A stretch of DNA of 5,143 bases, taken from the NCBI GenBank assembly GCA_913050105.1, contig CAJWZN010000087.1:1-5143 (forward strand), given 5' to 3'. The notes beneath the pieces are model-generated. The model did no database searches. It was not told where the DNA came from and saw nothing but the letters and a program-made list of their open reading frames with translations. The translations under genes and the position numbers were made by a program. How positions within the stretch are numbered: position 1 is the stretch's first letter; each line of letters begins with the position of its first letter. Below are positions 1 through 3,894 of the stretch, in pieces. The DNA comes from an uncultured Synechococcus sp. (GTDB lineage: Bacteria > Cyanobacteriota > Cyanobacteriia > PCC-6307 > Cyanobiaceae).

Positions 1-238
1 AGCCGTAGGTTTCCACCAGGTTGCTCAGAGCCTGATAGGCCCAGTCGGTGGGATAAACGTCGGAAAACTGGGTGACGCTGGTCACCTGATCAAGGTTGTT
101 CCCTGAATACGAGGCGTACTCAGAGACACCGTTGATGTTCAGCTCGGCGGCATTAGCGGAAGAGTTGATCACAACAGCCAATGGGGCCATCAGGCCGAGG
201 GCGGCAGGAGCCAACAGCAGTTGCCGAAAAAGCTTCAA
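1..238 (-). CDS. Cyanobacterial SLH-domain outer-membrane porin (iron-uptake porin/SomA-like), N-terminal part
   Basis: This is the first 79 codons of a gene that runs off the left edge. The reading begins MKLFRQLLLAPAALGLMAPL, a signal peptide with a Lys/Arg n-region, a Leu/Ala-rich core and a likely signal peptidase I site at Ala-Asn-Ala (28-30). The mature start AELNINGVSEYAS and the following QVTSVTQFSDVYPTDWAYQA (51-70) are typical of cyanobacterial porins, in which a surface-layer-homology (SLH) domain anchors a beta-barrel to peptidoglycan-linked polymer. The barrel lies outside the window. In the family these proteins let ions and small solutes, including inorganic iron, cross the outer membrane. 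The start is TTG at 238-236. The frame stays open further upstream, but no ATG, GTG or TTG was found in it back to the hupE stop region, and the ATG at codon 17 would cut the signal peptide. No clear Shine-Dalgarno sequence precedes it. Family call firm; solute unknown. Confidence 0.85.
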   Translation of the reverse strand, partial: MKLFRQLLLAPAALGLMAPLAVVINSSANAAELNINGVSEYASYSGNNLDQVTSVTQFSDVYPTDWAYQALSNLVETYG

Positions 239-257
239 AAGTGGTTCGAGATAAATA

Positions 258-312
258 AGGGCAGGGGTGATCTCCGGGATCGGACGATGTGGCTGGTGAT
301 CCCCCTGACCCT
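258..312 (-). terminator. Imperfect inverted repeat between hupE and the porin gene; possible terminator or leader hairpin
   Basis: Read on the minus strand, AGGGTCAGGGGGATC (312-298) can pair with GATCACCCCTGCCCT (272-258). This gives 14 pairs, one G·A mismatch and one bulged T, around a loop of about 25 bases. The 3' side is followed by TATTTATCT, A/T-rich but not a clean U-run. The hairpin starts 8 bases after the hupE stop codon and ends about 20 bases before the porin start. It could terminate hupE transcription or shape the 5' leader of the porin mRNA. The long loop and poor U-tract keep the call uncertain. Confidence 0.4.
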
Positions 313-320
313 TCGGTGAA

Positions 321-956
321 TCAATCGATCAAGGCGACCCAGGCAAATGCCATGCCGATGCCGATCCAGATACCAGCGCTGAGCCGTTGCCCCTGCGAAC
401 CAAGACGATGCAGAAGAGCCTTGGACCAGTGCGTCGTCACAAGCAACAGAGCGCCCTGACCGATCAGCAGCCCCAGGAAATAGGTCAGGAGAGGCGTGGG
501 TTCGGCACCAACAATCGTGCTGCCCAGAAGAAAACCGTGCAGGCCAACCAATGGAAGCAACCAGGCGGCGGGTGTTGCGGTGAGAGCCATCAAGCCCTCT
601 ACAGCCAGGCTGAGGGACACCAGTGCCTCAGCCCAGGGGGCAACAGCGTCCGACAGGGGAATGAACTGGGATAGGACGCTCCCGCCCAAACCCGCAGCCA
701 GAAGAGGGAGGACCCAGGTGCGAGGTCTCGGCAGGCCAATGAAGGCGATCGCCAGCAGAAAGAGCAGATGGTCGGGTCCCAGCAAGGGGTGACCGATGCC
801 ACTCAACAACCCCTGCAAAGGAGTGAGAGCTGAACTGTCTCCCATACCGAAAGGATGGTGGGCATGGGCAGGGCTGATCAGCGAAACAGCCGCCAGTCCC
901 AGGGTTGACACCACACCAGCCCGCAGCAGCAAGCTGGACTTAAACAAGGAGTTCAT
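321..956 (-). CDS. hupE: HupE/UreJ-family metal permease, probable cobalt transporter under B12 riboswitch control
   Basis: A 211-residue polytopic inner-membrane protein of the HupE/UreJ family, secondary transporters for nickel or cobalt. After an N-terminal hydrophobic segment (about 12-30) comes a His-rich stretch, HAHHPFGMG (31-39), probably facing the periplasm. The family signature HPLLGPDH (56-63) opens the next membrane helix. Further helices lie at about 82-100, 107-126, 132-150, 155-175 and 192-210, with another conserved-looking HG at 140-141. The usual HGxxHG pattern is only half kept here (HGFLLG). The ATG at 956 is chosen because it begins a credible signal/TM segment and lies just after the riboswitch. 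A longer reading from GTG at 1046 would start inside the aptamer. The cobalamin riboswitch in its leader is strong context for cobalt, the metal of B12. B12-controlled HupE proteins were earlier proposed as cobalt importers by comparative genomics. Nickel remains an alternative because marine Synechococcus use nickel enzymes. Confidence 0.9.
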   Translation of the reverse strand: MNSLFKSSLLLRAGVVSTLGLAAVSLISPAHAHHPFGMGDSSALTPLQGLLSGIGHPLLGPDHLLFLLAIAFIGLPRPRTWVLPLLAAGLGGSVLSQFIPLSDAVAPWAEALVSLSLAVEGLMALTATPAAWLLPLVGLHGFLLGSTIVGAEPTPLLTYFLGLLIGQGALLLVTTHWSKALLHRLGSQGQRLSAGIWIGIGMAFAWVALID

Positions 957-961
957 ACGAT

Positions 962-984
962 CCGCGTCGTTGGAATCCTGGCGG
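962..984 (-). promoter_or_regulatory. Putative expression-platform hairpin with loop complementary to the riboswitch core
   Basis: On the hupE RNA, CCGC (984-981) can pair with GCGG (965-962), leaving a loop that contains AGGATTCC (979-972). That loop is complementary over six bases to GAATCC in the riboswitch core hairpin (1043-1037 region), and to a second GAATCC at 1017-1012. In cobalamin riboswitches, ligand binding commonly fixes a kissing contact between core loop L5 and a downstream loop L13 that controls the ribosome-binding site. The 3' arm of this hairpin ends 5 bases before the hupE ATG, so closing it would mask the start region. The short stem overlaps the B12 box and may compete with other pairings. 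This is a model from sequence only. Confidence 0.4.
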
Positions 985-1092
985 GCGTTCTGACTGACCC
1001 CGAAAAAACGGGGATTCACAGCTGCGGGACAGCGACGGATTCGCACCGTTCTTTCCCCTTTTCCATCAGTGGCTGATCCCCACTGAAACCAA
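978..1092 (-). ncRNA. Cobalamin (B12) riboswitch upstream of hupE
   Basis: Read on the minus strand, the hupE leader carries the conserved parts of a cobalamin aptamer in order. These are a GGGGAAAG stretch (about 1058-1051), the core GGTGCGAATCCG (1048-1037), GCTGTCCCGCAGCTGT (1033-1018), and a B12 box AGTCAGAACGCCCGCC (995-980). The last agrees at 12 of 16 positions with the consensus AGYCMGGAGACCKGCC as I recall it. A 7-bp hairpin (1086-1080 with 1072-1066) lies on the 5' side, and a CCCCG/CGGGG hairpin (1013-1009 with 1002-998) sits between core and B12 box, where optional stems are usual. The riboswitch senses cobalamin and represses the downstream gene, so hupE should be on when B12 is scarce. 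No U-rich terminator follows the B12 box and the ATG is only 24 bases away, which suggests translational control. The outer ends are approximate because the closing stem is unclear. Confidence 0.9.
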
Positions 1093-1114
1093 GTAGCTCA
1101 CCCTACAGATGATT

Positions 1115-1134
1115 GAATTGTTGGCAAACAATTC
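1115..1134. promoter_or_regulatory. Perfect palindrome in the hupE-mntC divergent region, candidate operator
   Basis: GAATTGTT (1115-1122) and AACAATTC (1127-1134) are exact reverse complements separated by GGCA. The 20-base site ends 9 bases before the TTG proposed as the mntC start and lies about 25 bases upstream of the riboswitch on the hupE side. A two-fold symmetric, A/T-rich site of this size suits a dimeric repressor of the Fur/Zur/Mur or another metal-responsive family. A weak -10-like TACAGAT at 1104-1110 would place the site near the mntC transcription start. It does not obviously match the Fur or Zur boxes I know, so the regulator is not named. It could also act as an RNA hairpin in the mntC leader. 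Confidence 0.45.
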
Positions 1135-1143
1135 CTCGCTCTC

Positions 1144-2064
1144 TTGTTGCAGCGCGCTGTAGGTCTGTCCCTCGCCGTTCTTTCAATAATCAGCAGTGGC
1201 TGCATGCAAAAAAGCAGCACAGATCAAGTCAGCAAAGAAAAGCCAGAGGTGCTGACAACCTTCACGGTGCTGGCGGACCTGGCGCAAAACGTTGCAGGGG
1301 ATCGGCTGAACGTTCGATCCATCGTGAAACCAGGATCCGAAATACACGGCTATCAGCCCACTCCAAGCGATATCGAGCAGGCCAGCAGTGCAGATCTGAT
1401 CGTTGAGAACGGACTGGGGCTGGAGCTCTGGGCCAGAAAATTCACCGCCAACGCTGGAGACATCCCCACCCTCACCCTCTCGGAGGGCATGGAACCTCTG
1501 TTGATCGATGAGGATGCCTATGCCGGTAAGCCCAACCCGCATGCCTGGATGTCACCTCAGCGGACCATGATTTATGTGGACCAGCTGGAGCAGGCTTTCA
1601 GCAAGTTGGATCCCGCCGGTGCTGAACAGTTCAAGGCCAATGCTGTTGCTTACAAGAGCAGCCTTCAGGTTCTGGATCAAGAACTGAGATCAGCTCTTGA
1701 AACGATTCCAGCTGAACGACGCGTTCTGGTGAGTTGTGAAGGTGCCTTCACCTATCTGGCCAGCGACTACGGACTTGAGGAGGCCTACCTGTGGCCCGTG
1801 AATGCAGAGAGCCAGGTCACCCCAAGACGAATGGCGCGGTTAATTCAAACTGTGCGTGATCGAAAGATCCCTGCGGTCTTCTGCGAAAGCACCGTCAGCG
1901 ACAGAGCCCAGAAACAAGTGGCTGCTGAATCCGGTGCACGCTTCGGAGGCACGTTCTATGTGGACTCCCTATCGAAGGCAGATGGTCCTGCGCCGACACT
2001 GCTGAAGCTGCAGCGTCACAACGTGGCTCTGCTGATCAATGGCCTTGCTGATTCAAAAAGGTAG
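1144..2064 (+). CDS. mntC: MntC-like manganese (or iron) ABC-transporter substrate-binding lipoprotein
   Basis: A 306-residue protein of the cluster A-I metal-binding family (PsaA/MntC/ZnuA), which hands metal ions to an ABC permease in the inner membrane. A short signal sequence ends at Cys20 (IISSGC), a near-standard lipobox implying a lipid anchor. Expected ligands are His68 (EIHGYQP), His133 (NPHAWMSP), Glu199 (CEGAFTYL) and Asp274 (FYVDSLS). The His-His-Glu-Asp set marks the Mn/Fe class, since zinc-type proteins have His at the third position and usually a His-rich loop, absent here. All four sit exactly 21 residues below the ligands of Synechocystis MntC as I recall them (His89, His154, Glu220, Asp295). 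Cys198 and Cys247 match its Cys219-Cys268 disulfide by the same offset. The start is TTG at 1144 (another TTG at 1147), with no clear Shine-Dalgarno site. An in-frame TGA lies at 1114, and a later ATG would lose the signal peptide. No mntA or mntB follows. Iron is the main alternative substrate. Confidence 0.88.
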   Translation: MLQRAVGLSLAVLSIISSGCMQKSSTDQVSKEKPEVLTTFTVLADLAQNVAGDRLNVRSIVKPGSEIHGYQPTPSDIEQASSADLIVENGLGLELWARKFTANAGDIPTLTLSEGMEPLLIDEDAYAGKPNPHAWMSPQRTMIYVDQLEQAFSKLDPAGAEQFKANAVAYKSSLQVLDQELRSALETIPAERRVLVSCEGAFTYLASDYGLEEAYLWPVNAESQVTPRRMARLIQTVRDRKIPAVFCESTVSDRAQKQVAAESGARFGGTFYVDSLSKADGPAPTLLKLQRHNVALLINGLADSKR

Positions 2065-2099
2065 GCAGGTCATCCGTTACCAAACAGAATTGATCATTC

Positions 2100-2104
2100 A
2101 AGGA
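2100..2104 (+). promoter_or_regulatory. Ribosome binding site of the 2113 gene
   Basis: AAGGA lies 8 bases before the ATG at 2113, close to ideal spacing. It supports this start for the secreted protein and contrasts with the mntC and porin starts, which have no such site. Confidence 0.6.
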
Positions 2105-2112
2105 TTGCCTGA

Positions 2113-2604
2113 ATGAGAGGGTTGCGGTGGGGTCAAAACCTTCTGATCGGTGCGGTAACGGCTCTGCTTCTTCTCTGTGGAGGCGGAATATCAGAAGCTT
2201 GTGTGGAAGGTCTGGCCTGGGGAATGCCGCTGGAACAGGTCGAGATCCATCTTGGGAAAAGCCAACTGTTGAACCAACAACAGTCAGGGCGGTATGTCGC
2301 TCGCGAGGTGTTGCTGGATCGACTTCCCGTCTCTACCGCCACCTTCGACATCGACCCTGAACAAGGGCTGAAGACCCTGGCCTACGAGTTCGCCATTGAC
2401 GACATGTCAGAGGTTCTGGCAGGACTTCGAGCTCGTCACGGCCCACCGCTCAGCACCAGCCTCGAGGAGAGAACTCTCAACGAACAGATCTGGGTCTGGA
2501 ACACCGGTGAAGACCTCATCACCGCTGTGAAACAGGACGATGGAGGGCAGCAGAAATTTCTGATGTCCTATCGACCCAGTCGTTTGAGACCCGGGATGCT
2601 CTGA
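2113..2604 (+). CDS. Secreted protein of unknown function
   Basis: A 163-residue protein I do not recognise. It has a clear signal peptide: basic residues at 2-5 (RGLR), a hydrophobic core at about 11-25, and a likely cleavage after Ser-Glu-Ala (27-29) just before Cys30. The LLLLC at 18-22 is not a good lipobox, so a soluble periplasmic or exported protein is more likely than a lipoprotein. The mature part begins CVEGLAWGMPLEQVEIHLGK. This 'WGM...E...LG' opening recurs in many small exported proteins of unknown role. The rest is mixed polar sequence with no metal-binding or catalytic motif that I can name. It contains FAIDDMSEVLAGLRARHGPP (93-112), which looks like a strand followed by a helix. 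It follows mntC by 48 bases on the same strand, with no visible terminator, so the two may share a transcript. That would hint at an envelope role, but only by position. It ends 12 bases from the stop of the convergent gene. Confidence 0.8.
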   Translation: MRGLRWGQNLLIGAVTALLLLCGGGISEACVEGLAWGMPLEQVEIHLGKSQLLNQQQSGRYVAREVLLDRLPVSTATFDIDPEQGLKTLAYEFAIDDMSEVLAGLRARHGPPLSTSLEERTLNEQIWVWNTGEDLITAVKQDDGGQQKFLMSYRPSRLRPGML

Positions 2605-2616
2605 GCGACAACCCAA

Positions 2617-2847
2617 TCAATCGGCGAGAGGAGACGACTGAAAGTTCCAGTTGTTCTCGTCCTCCAGCCAGAGCTCCCAGGCCAACCGACTGCCGTCGCG
2701 ACAAATCAGACGACCGGCAAACCCGGCCGGAGACGGTTGGTACAGATCCGACATCTCATGGGCAGCTTCACCCTCTCGGGTGAGCAAAGCATCAACCCGA
2801 CGACCCAAACGATCCGACAGATCCCGCTTGAGGTCATCGATCGTCAT
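2617..2847 (-). CDS. Small protein of unknown function, last gene of the operon
   Basis: A 76-residue soluble protein I do not recognise. It has no signal peptide or membrane segment. The N-terminal half (about 1-35) is highly charged and probably helical (MTIDDLKRDLSDRLGRRVDA). The C-terminal half looks like beta structure (GFAGRLICRDGSRLAWELWL, 42-61) and ends NNWNFQSSPLAD. The ATG overlaps the stop of the upstream gene as ATGA (2847-2844), the usual sign of coupled translation. This supports it as a real gene rather than a shadow frame. Its stop lies 12 bases from that of the convergent secreted-protein gene, with no obvious hairpin in the gap. Its tight link to the 105-residue protein suggests the two act together, but nothing in either sequence says how. 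Confidence 0.75.
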   Translation of the reverse strand: MTIDDLKRDLSDRLGRRVDALLTREGEAAHEMSDLYQPSPAGFAGRLICRDGSRLAWELWLEDENNWNFQSSPLAD

Positions 2848-3161
2848 GGCGCAGAAACCTTGAAATCCAGCACCAGATCTCCAACGGCATCGCGCTGAAT
2901 CACAAAAATGAAGCCATCAACGGTTCCGCTCCAGACACCAGCATCCAGATCCGCCTCAAGGCCATTGCGTTGCTCCACCCGGTGATCGAACAAAACGGCG
3001 AAACAATGGGCCGCCACATCAGCAGCCTGCGCTGCATCCATCTCATCGAGTTCGTGAGCCTCAACCCGGCCACCTTCAAGCAGCTCGGCATCGATGATGT
3101 TGCCGCTCCCCACATCGGAAACCAGCGCCTCCAAACCTTCTCGGTCGTTCATGTCGCCCAT
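2844..3161 (-). CDS. Small acidic protein of unknown function
   Basis: A protein of about 105 residues that I do not recognise, rich in Asp and Glu, with no signal peptide or membrane segment. It opens MGDMNDREGLEALVSDVGSG. The middle (about 24-62) looks like a strand-plus-helix unit: AELLEGGRVEAHELDEMDAA, then a helix ending in CFAVLFDHRV. The end is strand-like (GLEADLDAGVWSGTVDGFIF, then VIQRDAVGDLVLDF). Two nearby ATGs can start it, at 3161 (chosen) or 3152, which costs three residues. Neither has a strong Shine-Dalgarno site, though GGAA lies about 8 bases before the first. The frame is open upstream into the RsmE-like gene but has no better start. It begins about 25 bases after that gene's stop and overlaps the next gene as ATGA, so it sits inside an operon. 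Possibly a picocyanobacterial lineage protein; that is a guess. Confidence 0.72.
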   Translation of the reverse strand: MGDMNDREGLEALVSDVGSGNIIDAELLEGGRVEAHELDEMDAAQAADVAAHCFAVLFDHRVEQRNGLEADLDAGVWSGTVDGFIFVIQRDAVGDLVLDFKVSAP

Positions 3162-3186
3162 CGGCGCATTCCATTTCCTGCAGCCA

Positions 3187-3894
3187 TCATCCCTGGGCCA
3201 GCACCGTTGTGAGAGCCGTATCCACACTCAGTGTTCGGGAACCGAGATGCACCTGCCGAGCATTCACCCGTTGCAACAGATCCAGTTCGAAAGGAACGAA
3301 ACCACCCTCCGGACCCACCAAGACCAAGGCCTGGTGGGGGGACTTGTCCCGCAAGGAGTCCGCACTGCCCATCTGGGCGATCCAGCAGGGGCGTCCTGCG
3401 CAAAGTGAGGTAAGTCGGTCTTCGACAAACGGACGAAATAATTGATGCCGATGCACCTGTGGCATCAGCGTGTCGCTGGCACGCTCCATCCCAGCAAGCA
3501 AGGCCTCTTCCACCTTGGCGTCTGCCAGCAACGGGCTCTGCCAGTAGCTCTTTTCAACCCGGGCCGTGTTGATCAGATGCAGATGGGCCACCCCGAATTC
3601 AGCCACCGTTCGCAACACACGACGCAGCATTTTCGGGCGTGGGAGGGCCAGCACGATGTCGAAGTGATGCCGGGAGGGTGGTGGAGCGTGAAAGTCAACC
3701 TGAAGGCTCACACCTTCAGAAGTCAACGCGGTGATAACGGCCAGGCCCTGTTGCCCGCCAACTATCCCGGCGCGCAGGGAATCTCCGACCGATGGCTTGA
3801 GAACGGTCCGTATGTGATGCGCGCGCTGATCGTCCAGATGCACCGAGCGGTGATCCAACCAGTTGTCGTCGGGGCGAAGCAGCAACAGATTCAT
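3187..3894 (-). CDS. RsmE-like SPOUT rRNA methyltransferase (16S rRNA m3U1498 family), divergent subfamily
   Basis: A 235-residue protein of the RsmE family, cytoplasmic SPOUT enzymes that use S-adenosylmethionine to methylate N3 of U1498 in 16S rRNA. The N-terminal PUA-like part has AHHIRTVLKPSVGDSLRAG (25-43). The catalytic part opens with DIVLALPRPKMLRRVLRTVA (79-98), followed by EFGV and LHLINTARVEKSYWQSPLL (105-123). The SAM-binding knot is seen as VGPEGGFVPFE (193-203) and LGSRTLSVDTALTTVL (217-232). The LPRPKMLRR and VEKSYWQSP blocks belong to a subfamily I associate with gammaproteobacterial RsmE paralogues rather than E. coli RsmE itself. The last motif is usually R-I-L-R-x-E-T-A; here it is R-T-L-S-V-D-T-A, so positions normally Arg and Glu are Ser and Asp. 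The ATG at 3894 overlaps the stop of the HyuB gene (ATGA). A longer reading from 3990 would lie wholly inside that gene. The exact rRNA target is unproven, so no symbol is given. Confidence 0.85.
   Translation of the reverse strand: MNLLLLRPDDNWLDHRSVHLDDQRAHHIRTVLKPSVGDSLRAGIVGGQQGLAVITALTSEGVSLQVDFHAPPPSRHHFDIVLALPRPKMLRRVLRTVAEFGVAHLHLINTARVEKSYWQSPLLADAKVEEALLAGMERASDTLMPQVHRHQLFRPFVEDRLTSLCAGRPCWIAQMGSADSLRDKSPHQALVLVGPEGGFVPFELDLLQRVNARQVHLGSRTLSVDTALTTVLAQG

Noticed and set aside
998..1013. CCCCG/CGGGG hairpin as a rho-independent terminator
   Set aside because: The U-run is in the loop, not after the stem, and the hairpin lies between the riboswitch core and B12 box, so it is an internal aptamer stem.
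957..1046. 30-residue N-terminal extension of HupE from GTG at 1046
   Set aside because: The extension is translated from the cobalamin riboswitch core and B12 box, and the proper signal/TM segment begins at the ATG at 956.
1144..2064. Zinc-specific ZnuA instead of MntC
   Set aside because: The third ligand position is Glu (CEGAF), not His, and there is no His-rich loop; the ligand set is of the Mn/Fe type.
2617..3161. Toxin-antitoxin module formed by the two small genes
   Set aside because: The size and overlap would fit, but no toxin fold or DNA-binding motif is visible and they sit at the end of a housekeeping-type operon.
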